A DNA stretch of 64,000 nucleotides, from the NCBI GenBank assembly GCA_044220545.1, contig JBGAQX010000002.1:1-64000 (forward strand), read 5' to 3'. Both the position numbers and the translations under genes were made by a program. This document shows positions 45,940 to 55,482 of the stretch, piece by piece (positions within the stretch are counted from its first letter, which is position 1; the number at the start of each line of letters is the position of its first letter). The notes beneath the pieces were generated by a model that was given only the letters and a program-made list of their open reading frames with translations, had not been told where the DNA came from and did not search any database. Origin of the DNA: Fen-999 sp044220545 (lineage in GTDB: Bacteria > Pseudomonadota > Gammaproteobacteria > Burkholderiales > Rhodocyclaceae).

Positions 45940-46799
45940 GTTGGTTGCAGAAGCTGTTGCCGCCCAAGATCAAGCGTAGCGAAGGTGGTCGCAAATCGGT
46001 TCCGGAAGGATTGTGGACCAAGTGCCCGGCCTGTGAATCGGTGCTCTACAGCACCGACCTGGAAAACAACCAGAACGTTTGCCCGAAGTGCGGCCACCAC
46101 CATCGCCTGCGCGCCCGGGCACGCCTCGACCTCCTGCTCGATCCCGAAGGGCGCTTCGAGATCGGCGCCGAAGTGGTGCCGCTCGACCCGCTCAAGTTCA
46201 AGGATAGCCGTCGCTACCCGGATCGCCTGGCGGCCGCCAATGAAGAGACCGGCGAGGCCGATGCGCTGATCGTCATGCAGGGCGCCATCAAGACGGTGCC
46301 AGTGGTCGTGGCCTGCTTCGAATTCGAATTCATGGGTGGATCGATGGGTTCGGTGGTCGGCGAGAAGTTCGTTCGCGGCGTGCGCGCCGCCCTCGAGCAA
46401 CAGACGCCCTTCATCTGCATCACCGCCAGCGGCGGCGCGCGGATGCAGGAAGGCTTGTTCTCCCTGATGCAGATGGCCAAGACCACGGCCGCCGTGACTC
46501 TGCTGGCGGAGAAACAGTTGCCCTTCATCACGCTGCTGACCGACCCGACCATGGGTGGTGTGTCCGCCAGTTTTGCCTTTGTCGGCGATGTGGTGCTCGC
46601 CGAACCGGGCGCCCTGATCGGTTTCGCCGGGCCACGCGTGATCGAGCAGACGGTCCGCGAGACCTTGCCCGCCGGGTTTCAGCGGGCCGAGTTTCTGATG
46701 GACAAAGGCGCCATCGACATGATCGTCGACCGCCGCCAGTTGCGTGACAAACTTGCCTCGCTGATGACTCTGCTCCAGCGCATCCCGGCAGTGCAATGA
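45936..46799 (+). CDS. accD: Acetyl-CoA carboxylase carboxyltransferase, beta subunit
   Basis: 287 aa. It transfers carboxyl from biotin to acetyl-CoA, the first step of fatty acid synthesis. The N-terminal four-Cys zinc finger is visible (TKCPACESVLY and NVCPKCGHHHRL), followed by the crotonase-like core (CITASGGARMQEGLFSLMQM, LTDPTMGGVSASFAFVGD, IGFAGPRVIEQTV). The zinc finger also lets AccD bind its own mRNA in E. coli. It overlaps trpA and folC by 4 bp each. Confidence 0.98.
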   Translation: MSWLQKLLPPKIKRSEGGRKSVPEGLWTKCPACESVLYSTDLENNQNVCPKCGHHHRLRARARLDLLLDPEGRFEIGAEVVPLDPLKFKDSRRYPDRLAAANEETGEADALIVMQGAIKTVPVVVACFEFEFMGGSMGSVVGEKFVRGVRAALEQQTPFICITASGGARMQEGLFSLMQMAKTTAAVTLLAEKQLPFITLLTDPTMGGVSASFAFVGDVVLAEPGALIGFAGPRVIEQTVRETLPAGFQRAEFLMDKGAIDMIVDRRQLRDKLASLMTLLQRIPAVQ

Positions 46800-48061
46800 C
46801 CCTCGACGAGTGGCTGGCGTTCATCGAGCGCCAGCACGTTCGGCCCATCGACCTCGGGCTGGATCGCCTGCGCGTCGTCCAGGCGGCGCTTGGTCAGCGC
46901 CAGACTTGCCCGGTGATTCTCGTTGGCGGCACCAATGGCAAGGGTTCCACCTGCGCCATGCTGGAACGCATTCTGTCTTGCGCCGGCTACCGAGTCGGCC
47001 TCTATACCTCGCCGCATCTGCTTGCCTACAACGAGCGTGTCCGTGTCGACGGCCAGGCCGTTGCCGACGAAGTCCTCTGCCAGAGCTTTGCCAGGGTGGA
47101 GGCGGCTCGTGGCGATGTGCCGCTGACCTACTTCGAGTTCGGCACCCTGGCCGCCTGGGAGGTATTCGCGGCCGGTTCGGTCGACGCCATCATCCTCGAG
47201 GTCGGTCTGGGCGGGCGGCTCGACGCCACCAATCTCTACGAACCGGACGCGGCCATTGTCACCAGTGTCGATCTCGACCACATGGATTATCTGGGGCCGA
47301 CCCGAGAGCACATCGGTTTCGAGAAAGCCGGCATCTTTCGTGCCGGCCGGCCCGCCATCTGCGGCGACCCGAACCCACCCGGTCGCCTCGTCGATCAGGC
47401 GCTCGCCATCGGTGCCGATCTGCAACTGCTCGGTCGGGATTTCGGCTTCCAGCGCCAGGAAGGCCAGTGGCAATATTGGGGCCGGCGGGGCAAGCGCGGC
47501 GGTTTGGCATTTCCCGCATTGCGGGGAACCGGGCAGCTCGGCAACGCCTGCTGCGCGCTCGCCGCGCTGGATGCCCTGTATCATCGATTGCCCGTGGCAA
47601 TGCAGGACATCCGGCGTGGTTTGCTGGAGGTGGATCTGCCAGCTCGCTTCCAGGTGTTGCCCGGGCGACCGACCATCGTGCTCGACGTGGCGCACAACCC
47701 GCAAGCGGCGCGGGTGCTGGCCGACAATCTCGGCGGCATGGCCTACCATCCGGCCACCTGGGCCGTGTTCGGCATGTTGCGCGACAAGGATATCGCCGGC
47801 GTGGTGAATGCCGTCCGCCACCGCATCGACCGCTGGCTGCCCGCCGAACTCGCGGGACCGCGGGCCGCCTCCGCGGCGGAGCTGGCCGCGATACTGGCTG
47901 GCGCGGGTGTTCCCGGACCTTTCCCGACCTTCGCTTCGCCGGCCGCGGCGCTCGCCCACGCGCGGGAGAGCGCAAACGAAGGTGATAGAATCGTCGCCTT
48001 CGGATCGTTCCTCACCGTGGCCGATGTCCTGCGCTCCCTGGCGCGCACCCAGTCTGAATGA
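46796..48061 (+). CDS. folC: Dihydrofolate/folylpolyglutamate synthase
   Basis: 421 aa Mur-ligase-fold enzyme that adds glutamate to dihydropteroate and to tetrahydrofolate. VILVGGTNGKGSTCAMLERI is the ATP loop, TSPHLLAYNERVRVDG and LEVGLGGRLDATNLYEPDAA are substrate regions, and VLDVAHNPQAARVLADNL begins the C-terminal domain. ATGA overlaps on both sides tie it to accD and the SPOR gene. Confidence 0.96.
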   Translation: MTLDEWLAFIERQHVRPIDLGLDRLRVVQAALGQRQTCPVILVGGTNGKGSTCAMLERILSCAGYRVGLYTSPHLLAYNERVRVDGQAVADEVLCQSFARVEAARGDVPLTYFEFGTLAAWEVFAAGSVDAIILEVGLGGRLDATNLYEPDAAIVTSVDLDHMDYLGPTREHIGFEKAGIFRAGRPAICGDPNPPGRLVDQALAIGADLQLLGRDFGFQRQEGQWQYWGRRGKRGGLAFPALRGTGQLGNACCALAALDALYHRLPVAMQDIRRGLLEVDLPARFQVLPGRPTIVLDVAHNPQAARVLADNLGGMAYHPATWAVFGMLRDKDIAGVVNAVRHRIDRWLPAELAGPRAASAAELAAILAGAGVPGPFPTFASPAAALAHARESANEGDRIVAFGSFLTVADVLRSLARTQSE

Positions 48062-48777
48062 ACATGCCGCAAATCCAAACCGACGCATCCCTCGACAGCG
48101 AACTGGACCTCAAAAAGCGTTCGCGGCGACGTCTGGTCGGCGCGGCGGCGCTGGCGTTGCTGGCCGCCATCGTGTTGCCGATGGTCATGGATCGCGAACC
48201 GCGCCAACCGACGCAGGATGTCCAGGTCAAGATCCCCAGTCAGGATGGCGGCGGCTTCGCATCCCGCGTCTTGCCGACCAAGCCGACCGCCACGCCATTG
48301 CCTGTCCCCGAAGCCGAGCCCAAGGCACCCTCCGCCGCGAAGCAGGAAGCCAGGCAGTCGGATCCCGGCAAGGAGGCCCCGCCGCCGGCAGGCGAGAAGC
48401 CAGCCGCAAAGGCCGCGGAGAAAGCGGCCGACAAGCGAACGGAAAAACCCACCGAGAAGCCGACGGAGAAAGCGGCCGAGAAACCGGCACCGGGCAAGGC
48501 CGAAGAGGCGAAGGCCATGGCGGCCCTGAGCGGCGCCGCCGCAGTGTCCGACCAATGGGTGGTCCAGCTCGGCGCCTACAGGGAAGCCGGCAACATCAAG
48601 ATACTGCTCGCCAAGCTCAAGCAGATGGGCCTGCCCGCCTACACGGAGAATTTCGAGTCGCCGCAGGGTGAGCGGACACGCGTGCGCGCCGGCCCCTTCA
48701 AGACTCGCGAAGCCGCCGAGGCGGCCAAGACCAAGATACGCGTGATCGGCGTGGATGGGCCGGTGGCGCCGAAGTAA
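48058..48777 (+). CDS. dedD: DedD-like SPOR-domain protein
   Basis: 239 aa. A short cytoplasmic N-terminus, one membrane helix (about 28-44, LVGAAALALLAAIVLPMVM), a long low-complexity periplasmic linker rich in Lys, Glu, Pro and Ala with KPTEKPTEK repeats, and a C-terminal SPOR domain (about 165-237, QWVVQLGAYREAGNIKILL). SPOR domains bind denuded glycan at the division septum, so it probably acts in cell division. The linker makes homology outside the SPOR domain weak. Confidence 0.85.
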   Translation: MNMPQIQTDASLDSELDLKKRSRRRLVGAAALALLAAIVLPMVMDREPRQPTQDVQVKIPSQDGGGFASRVLPTKPTATPLPVPEAEPKAPSAAKQEARQSDPGKEAPPPAGEKPAAKAAEKAADKRTEKPTEKPTEKAAEKPAPGKAEEAKAMAALSGAAAVSDQWVVQLGAYREAGNIKILLAKLKQMGLPAYTENFESPQGERTRVRAGPFKTREAAEAAKTKIRVIGVDGPVAPK

Positions 48778-49269
48778 GTGACGGTTTTCGACTACGCCGT
48801 ACTGGCCGTAATTGCCGTTTCGTCATTGCTCGGGCTGTGGCGGGGCGTGGTCAGCGAGTTGTTGGCTCTGGCCGCGTGGGTGGTTGCGTTCATTGCCGCC
48901 CGGACCTGGGCCGAAGCGGCGGGTGGCTATCTTGGCCGGCTGGTGGCCGAGCCGACCTTGCGCTACGCTGCCGGCTTCGTCGCCGTGCTGGTGGCGGTGT
49001 TGGTGTTGTTTGCCATTGGGCGTCTGGTGTTGTCGCTGCTGCTGCGCGCCGTTGGCCTGGGACTTGCCGATCGTTTGCTGGGCGCGGGTTTTGGAGTATT
49101 GCGGGGCGGCTTGATTGCTTTTGTTGCGGTGCTGGTGGCGGGTATGACGTCCTTGCCCAAGGCGGTCTGGTGGCGGGAAGCCGCGCTGGCGCCGCCGCTG
49201 GAAACGGCGGTGATCGCCGCCAAGCCGTGGCTGCCGGCGGAAGTGGCCAAGAGGATTCGCTACAGGTAG
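48778..49269 (+). CDS. cvpA: CvpA-family membrane protein
   Basis: 163 aa, GTG start immediately after the stop of the SPOR gene. Four hydrophobic segments (about 3-22, 26-45, 64-88, 100-124) and the motif LLGLWRGVVSELLALAAWV are standard for CvpA. The gene commonly precedes purF, as here. In E. coli cvpA is needed for colicin V production; its true function is unclear. Confidence 0.92.
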   Translation: MTVFDYAVLAVIAVSSLLGLWRGVVSELLALAAWVVAFIAARTWAEAAGGYLGRLVAEPTLRYAAGFVAVLVAVLVLFAIGRLVLSLLLRAVGLGLADRLLGAGFGVLRGGLIAFVAVLVAGMTSLPKAVWWREAALAPPLETAVIAAKPWLPAEVAKRIRYR

Positions 49270-49281
49270 GGTGGTGCAAAC

Positions 49282-50804
<1,523 letters not shown>

Positions 50805-50808
<4 letters not shown>

Positions 50809-50833
50809 CGCCTGGCCGGTGGCAAGGTAAGGT
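50805..50833 (+). promoter_or_regulatory. Promoter candidate for the metZ leader
   Basis: TTGACG (50805-50810), 17-bp spacer, TAAGGT (50828-50833). The predicted start is near 50840, exactly at the 5' edge of the riboswitch. Confidence 0.5.
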
Positions 50834-50840
50834 TTCATCC

Positions 50841-50891
50841 GCGCCGATTTGACTCAGCTTGCGGGCGCTTAACAAATTCAGCTAAAGCGAG
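50841..50891 (+). promoter_or_regulatory. SAM-II-type (SAM-alpha) riboswitch aptamer
   Basis: A single-hairpin pseudoknot can be drawn. P1 is GCGCC (50841-50845) with GGCGC (50864-50868). The loop holds ATTTG (50847-50851), which can pair with CAAAT (50873-50877). The pseudoknot helix joins CTCAGC (50853-50858) to GCGAG (50887-50891) with one bulge. The conserved TTGC (50859-50862) and GCTAAA (50881-50886) are in the expected places. These are the hallmarks of SAM-II aptamers, which control methionine genes such as metZ. The related SAM-V class shares this core and cannot be excluded. Confidence 0.8.
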
Positions 50892-50898
50892 GACGGAG

Positions 50899-50942
50899 AA
50901 ACCCGGTCGTCCGCGCTAGCCGCCGACCGGGTTTTTGTTTTT
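50899..50942 (+). terminator. Intrinsic terminator between the riboswitch and metZ
   Basis: AAACCCGGTCG (50899-50909) pairs with CGACCGGGTTT (50924-50934) across 14 nt and is followed by TTGTTTTT. It lies between the aptamer and the metZ start at 50955 and may be the expression platform. No obvious antiterminator was found. Confidence 0.8.
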
Positions 50943-50954
50943 GGAGACGCCAGC

Positions 50955-52130
50955 ATGAAACAGTCGTATCACGCCGATACCCTGGCCGTACGGGCCGGGA
51001 CGCAGCGCAGTCAGTTCGGCGAGCATGCCGAAGCGCTGTACCTCACTTCCAGTTTCGTCTTCGAGAGCGCGGCCCAGGCGGCGGCGCGTTTTTCCGGCGC
51101 GGAAGAGGGCATGGTCTACGCCCGCTTCTCCAATCCCACCGTATCGGCGATGCAGGAGCGCCTGGCCGCCCTGGAAGGCGCCGAGGGCTGTGTCGCCACG
51201 GCCAGCGGCATGGCGGCCATTCTGTCGATGGTGATGGCGCTGCTCAAGGCCGGCGACCATGTCGTGGCTTCACGCAGCCTGTTCGGCGCGACGCAGCAAC
51301 TGTTCGGCGCCATCCTGTCGCGCTTTGGTGTCGAAACGAGCTTCGTCGCCGGCACGCGGCCGGAATCGTTCCGCGCCGCCATGCAACCGAACACCAGGCT
51401 GGTGTTCATCGAGACGCCCTCGAATCCGCTCACCGAAGTCTTCGACATCGCCGCGCTGGCCGGCGTGGCGCATGGCGGCGGCGCGCTGCTGGCCGTCGAC
51501 AACTGCTTCTGCACGCCCATCCTGCAACGGCCCTTGCAACTCGGTGCCGACCTGGTGATTCACTCGGCCACCAAGTACCTCGACGGCCAGGGCCGCGTGC
51601 TGGGCGGTGCCGTCTGCGGCCCCAAGGCATTGACCGACGAGGTGTACAAGTTCCTGCGCACCGCCGGTCCGACCTTGTCGCCCTTCAACGCCTGGGTGAT
51701 CCTGAAGGGCATGGAGACCCTGAAGATCCGCATGCTGGCGCAATCGGCCGCCACGCAGGATCTGGCGCGCTGGCTGGAGGCGCATCCCAAGGTGACGCGG
51801 GTGTTCTATCCCGGCCTGTCGTCCCATCCGCAGCATGACCTGGCCATGCGCCAGCAGGCCAGCGGCGGTGCCATCCTCTCGTTCGAGGTCAAGGGCGGGC
51901 GGGCCGAGGCCTGGCGTGTCGTCGACAACTGTCGGCTGTTGTCGATCACCGCCAATCTTGGCGACACCAAGACCACCATTACCCATCCGGCATCCACCAC
52001 CCACGGCCGCATCACCCCGGAAGCGCGCGCCGAGGCGGGCATCGGCGAAAGCCTGCTACGCATCGCCGTTGGCCTCGAGGCGCTGGATGACATCGAGGCC
52101 GACCTGAGCCGAGGCCTGGCGACGGTCTGA
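50955..52130 (+). CDS. metZ: O-succinylhomoserine sulfhydrylase
   Basis: 391 aa, Cys/Met-metabolism PLP enzyme. It uses sulfide and O-succinylhomoserine to form homocysteine directly. FGEHAEALYLTSSFVFESAA, FSNPTVSAMQERLAALEGAE, VATASGMAAILS, IETPSNPLTEVFDIAALA, and DLVIHSATKYLDGQGRVLGG with the PLP Lys fit MetZ. Its position after purF is typical of proteobacteria. A GGAG at 50944-50947, just past the terminator, is the SD. Regulation by SAM is indicated by the upstream aptamer. Confidence 0.94.
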   Translation: MKQSYHADTLAVRAGTQRSQFGEHAEALYLTSSFVFESAAQAAARFSGAEEGMVYARFSNPTVSAMQERLAALEGAEGCVATASGMAAILSMVMALLKAGDHVVASRSLFGATQQLFGAILSRFGVETSFVAGTRPESFRAAMQPNTRLVFIETPSNPLTEVFDIAALAGVAHGGGALLAVDNCFCTPILQRPLQLGADLVIHSATKYLDGQGRVLGGAVCGPKALTDEVYKFLRTAGPTLSPFNAWVILKGMETLKIRMLAQSAATQDLARWLEAHPKVTRVFYPGLSSHPQHDLAMRQQASGGAILSFEVKGGRAEAWRVVDNCRLLSITANLGDTKTTITHPASTTHGRITPEARAEAGIGESLLRIAVGLEALDDIEADLSRGLATV

Positions 52131-52309
52131 GAATTGTCGGGCGGGCGCGGGCGCAAGCTGCTACACTGCGCGCCGCGCTGGCCCTTATCAGTCATTGCCG
52201 CGCGTCGCGATCAGATTTCCTTTCAGCTCCGCGCACTAATCCCCTTTAGAGTTTCTGCCTCGACTGGTTCGTGCCACATCGCACGCAGGGCCGAATCCAG
52301 GAGTATTCC

Positions 52310-53635
52310 ATGCACTTTACCGACCTCGGCCTGCGCGCCGAGATTCTGCGTTCCATTGCCGAGCAGGGTTACGACACGCCGACGCCCATCCAGGCCGAAG
52401 CCATCCCCGTCGTCCTCGAGGGCCGCGACCTGATGGCCGCCGCCCAGACCGGCACCGGCAAGACCGCCGGCTTCACCCTGCCCATTCTGCAACTGCTGTC
52501 CACCCGCGACGCCGGCCTGTCCATGAAGCGCTTCAAGCCGCGCGCCCTGGTGCTGGTGCCGACGCGCGAACTGGCCGTCCAGGTCCACGACAGCGTGCGC
52601 ACCTACGGCAAGCATCTGCGCCTCAAGTCCGCCGCCATCTACGGCGGCGTCGGCATGGGGCCGCAACTCAGCGCGCTGAAGAGCGGCGTGGATATCATCG
52701 TCGCCACGCCCGGCCGCCTGCTCGACCATATCGAGCAGCGCAGCGCCGACCTGTCCGGCATCGAGATCCTGGTGCTCGACGAAGCGGACCGCATGCTCGA
52801 CATGGGCTTCATCCGCGACATCCGGCGCATCATCGCCCTGCTGCCGAAGAAGAAGCAGAGCCTGTTGTTCTCGGCCACCTTCTCCGACGAGATTCGCGGC
52901 CTGGTCGCCGGTCTGCTCACCAACCCCGTCAGCGTCGAAGTGGCGCGCCGCAACGCGCCCGCCGAAGCGGTGACGCAAGCCGTCTATCACGTCGACCGCG
53001 ATCGCAAGCGCGACCTGCTGATCCAGTTGATCGGCGACCATGGCTGGCATCAGGTGCTGGTGTTCACCCGCACCAAGCATGGCGCCGATGCGCTTTCCGA
53101 CCGTTTGGGCAAGGCCGGCATCCGCTCGGCGGCCCTGCATGGCAACAAGAGCCAGAGCCAGCGACAGCGTGCGCTGGACGACTTCAAACGGCTCAAGCTC
53201 AATGTCCTGGTGGCCACCGACATCGCCGCGCGCGGCATCGACATCGATGAACTGCCGCACGTGGTGAATTACGAGCTGCCCAACATTCCCGAGGACTATG
53301 TGCACCGCATCGGCCGCACCGGCCGCGCCGGCTCCTCGGGCCAGGCCGTGTCGCTGGTCTGCGTGGACGAGCACCGGCTGCTGCGCGACATCGAGCGGCT
53401 GCTGAAGAAGGATATCGAGAAGCGCGTCGTGGTCGGCTTCGAACCCGATCCCCGCATCAAGCCCGAACCGATCCAGAAGCCGCGCACTGCCCGCGGCAAC
53501 CCGCCGCCGCGTGGCGCCGCGCCAGCCAGCCATGGCAAACCGCAGCGCTCGTCGCCGGGCGGCAAGCCGGCGCGCAGCGGCGACGGACAATGGCGCGGCG
53601 CCGCCAGCCACCACGCCGGATCGCGGCACCGCTGA
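52310..53635 (+). CDS. rhlE: DEAD-box RNA helicase, RhlE-like
   Basis: 441 aa from the ATG at 52310 with AGGAG upstream. It is an ATP-dependent RNA unwinding enzyme. All motifs are present: FTDLGL and Q-motif TPIQAEAIP, AAQTGTGKTAGF, PTRELAVQ, ATPGRLLD, VLDEADRMLDMGF, FSATF, VATDIAARGIDI and HRIGRTGRAG. A basic, Gly/Pro/Ser-rich tail of about 65 residues may bind RNA. A 179-bp 5' gap contains an extended -10 candidate, TGC before TACACT (52162-52167), implying a long leader as in some cold-regulated helicase genes. Confidence 0.92.
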   Translation: MHFTDLGLRAEILRSIAEQGYDTPTPIQAEAIPVVLEGRDLMAAAQTGTGKTAGFTLPILQLLSTRDAGLSMKRFKPRALVLVPTRELAVQVHDSVRTYGKHLRLKSAAIYGGVGMGPQLSALKSGVDIIVATPGRLLDHIEQRSADLSGIEILVLDEADRMLDMGFIRDIRRIIALLPKKKQSLLFSATFSDEIRGLVAGLLTNPVSVEVARRNAPAEAVTQAVYHVDRDRKRDLLIQLIGDHGWHQVLVFTRTKHGADALSDRLGKAGIRSAALHGNKSQSQRQRALDDFKRLKLNVLVATDIAARGIDIDELPHVVNYELPNIPEDYVHRIGRTGRAGSSGQAVSLVCVDEHRLLRDIERLLKKDIEKRVVVGFEPDPRIKPEPIQKPRTARGNPPPRGAAPASHGKPQRSSPGGKPARSGDGQWRGAASHHAGSRHR

Positions 53636-53705
53636 GCGTCGCGCGATACGGGCCGGTGTTGCGACACGGGCCGGTCGCCGCCGGCGGCTTACGCGCATAG
53701 AATAG

Positions 53706-53730
53706 GGGCCGTCCATTGACGGCCCTTTTT
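53706..53730 (+). terminator. Intrinsic terminator of the helicase gene
   Basis: GGGCCGTC (53706-53713), loop CATT, GACGGCCC (53718-53725), then TTTTT. It ends 7 nt before the next start codon. A TAGAAT -10-like box at 53698-53703 would start transcription inside the stem, allowing the next gene to avoid it. Confidence 0.8.
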
Positions 53731-53737
53731 CTTTCCG

Positions 53738-54961
53738 ATGCTAAAGAAGATCAGCGTTGACTCCCTGCGTGTGGGCATGCACCTGCATGAAATGTGCGGT
53801 CCCTGGATGGATCACCCGTTCTGGCGGACCAAGTTCGTCATCACCGATCCGGACGACCTCCGCCGGGTTGCCGAGAGCGGCATCCGGGAAGTCTGGATCG
53901 ACGTCGCCAAGGGTCTTGATGTCGTGGTCGAGGAAACGCCGGTCGAGGTCGCCGTGGCCGTGGAGGTCGTGGCTGCCGAGGTGACGGTCGATGACGGGTC
54001 ATCGAAGAAGACATCGATGGCGGAAGAGCTGAAACGCGCCGCCCGCATCTGCGCCACCGGCAAGGAGGCCGTGGTCTCCATGTTCCAGGAAGTGCGCATG
54101 GGCAAGGCCATCAGCGCCGAAGCCGCCGGCGCGCTGGTCGAGGAAATATCGTCGTCGGTGATACGCAACCCGGGCGCCCTGATCAGTCTGTCCCGGCTGA
54201 AGACGGCCGACGACTACACTTACATGCATTCGGTCGCCGTCTGCGCGCTGATGGTGGCGGTCGGCCGGCAGCTCGGCCTCGATGACGCGGAAATCCGCGA
54301 GGTCGGCATGGCGGGCCTGCTGCACGACCTGGGCAAGGCGCTGATGCCGCTCGAAGTGCTGAACAAGCCGGGCAAGCTGACCGACGAGGAGTTCCGCATC
54401 ATCAAGTCCCATCCGGTGGAAGGGCACCGCTTGCTGGTGGAAGGCGGCTCGGTGGGCGAGATCCCGCTCGACGTCTGTCTGCACCATCACGAAAAAGTGG
54501 ACGGCAGCGGCTACCCGGATCGTCTCAAGGACGAACAGATCAGCCTGTTCGCCAAGATGGGCGCGGTCTGCGACGTCTATGACGCCATCACCTCCAACCG
54601 CCCCTACAAGGCGGGCTGGGACCCGGCCGAATCGATACGCAAGATGACCGAATGGCGCCAGGGCCACTTCGACGAAAGGGTGTTCCAGGCCTTCGTCAAG
54701 AGCATCGGCATCTACCCGGTCGGCTCCCTGGTGCGGCTGCATTCCGGGCGGCTGGGCGTGGTGGTCGACCAGACCGAGAAGTCCTTGCTGACGCCCAAGG
54801 TGAAGGTCTTCTTTTCCACCAAATCGAACCTGCGCATTCCCCCCGCCGTGCTCGATCTCTCCAGCCCGGCCGCGCGCGACAAGATCGTCTCGATCGAAGA
54901 ATCGGCCAAGTGGAATTTCGGCGACCTCAACGATCTCTGGGGCAGTGTCGATCGCCGGTAG
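53738..54961 (+). CDS. HD-GYP domain protein (probable c-di-GMP phosphodiesterase)
   Basis: 407 aa. An N-terminal DUF3391-like domain (about 1-120, MLKKISVDSLRVGMHLHEMC) precedes an HD-GYP domain (about 145-320). The HD pair is in LLHDLGKALMP (residues 196-197), the extended HHHEKVDGSGYPDRL contains the GYP motif, and DVYDAITSNRPYK follows. A C-terminal beta-rich part (about 325-407) includes GSLVRLHSGRLGVVVDQ. Metal and GYP residues are intact, so c-di-GMP hydrolysis is likely. It is unlinked to other signalling genes. Confidence 0.92.
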   Translation: MLKKISVDSLRVGMHLHEMCGPWMDHPFWRTKFVITDPDDLRRVAESGIREVWIDVAKGLDVVVEETPVEVAVAVEVVAAEVTVDDGSSKKTSMAEELKRAARICATGKEAVVSMFQEVRMGKAISAEAAGALVEEISSSVIRNPGALISLSRLKTADDYTYMHSVAVCALMVAVGRQLGLDDAEIREVGMAGLLHDLGKALMPLEVLNKPGKLTDEEFRIIKSHPVEGHRLLVEGGSVGEIPLDVCLHHHEKVDGSGYPDRLKDEQISLFAKMGAVCDVYDAITSNRPYKAGWDPAESIRKMTEWRQGHFDERVFQAFVKSIGIYPVGSLVRLHSGRLGVVVDQTEKSLLTPKVKVFFSTKSNLRIPPAVLDLSSPAARDKIVSIEESAKWNFGDLNDLWGSVDRR

Positions 54962-55104
54962 GCACAGGACGCGTCACCAGTCACACCGAACCGACCTGGC
55001 CGGAACGCCACCCGGTAACAACCCGCAACACATTGCCGTCGTCAGCCGGCGTTACCCAGGCGTTATTCGCTCCGGAACATCCGTTCCATTCGAGGAGCAA
55101 AACG

Positions 55105-55410
55105 ATGAAAAGCAAACTCTGGGTTCCCGCACTTCTTGCCATCGCCACTTTCAGCGCCGGCGCTTTCGCCCATGGCGGCGATCACGACCGCTGGCGCCAC
55201 GATCAATGGCGCGGGCATCGGCACCATCATCACGCCCACCTGCCACCGCCCCCGCCCGCCCATTGGCGCCATCAACATGCGCAGTCCCACGTCTACCGCG
55301 ATGGCGTCTACTACGAGCGCCCGGTGGCATACCGCGAGGTGCCCCTCCTGCTGCCCCCGCCGCCGCATGAAGTGCACCGCGCGATTCGGAATTCGCTGTT
55401 CGGTCACTGA
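55105..55410 (+). CDS. His-rich exported small protein
   Basis: 101 aa from the ATG at 55105 with GAGGAG upstream. A clear signal peptide (about 1-22, MKSKLWVPALLAIATFSAGA) is followed by a region very rich in His, Arg, Trp and Pro (HRHHHHAHLPPPPPAHWRHQ). Such periplasmic tails often bind metals (Ni, Zn, Cu), but nothing proves this. No relative with a known function is recognised. The 143-bp gap before it shows no clear promoter. Confidence 0.6.
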   Translation: MKSKLWVPALLAIATFSAGAFAHGGDHDRWRHDQWRGHRHHHHAHLPPPPPAHWRHQHAQSHVYRDGVYYERPVAYREVPLLLPPPPHEVHRAIRNSLFGH

Positions 55411-55482
55411 CATCGGGAGCGGTATCGCGGGAGCGATGCCAGTCTTGTATGCTTGGCGCTTCCCCATCCCGCTATCCTTGCC

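Noticed and set aside
48380..48500. Repeated Lys-Thr-Glu-Lys-Pro coding segment as a tandem DNA repeat of interest
   Set aside because: It is the ordinary low-complexity linker of a SPOR-domain protein.
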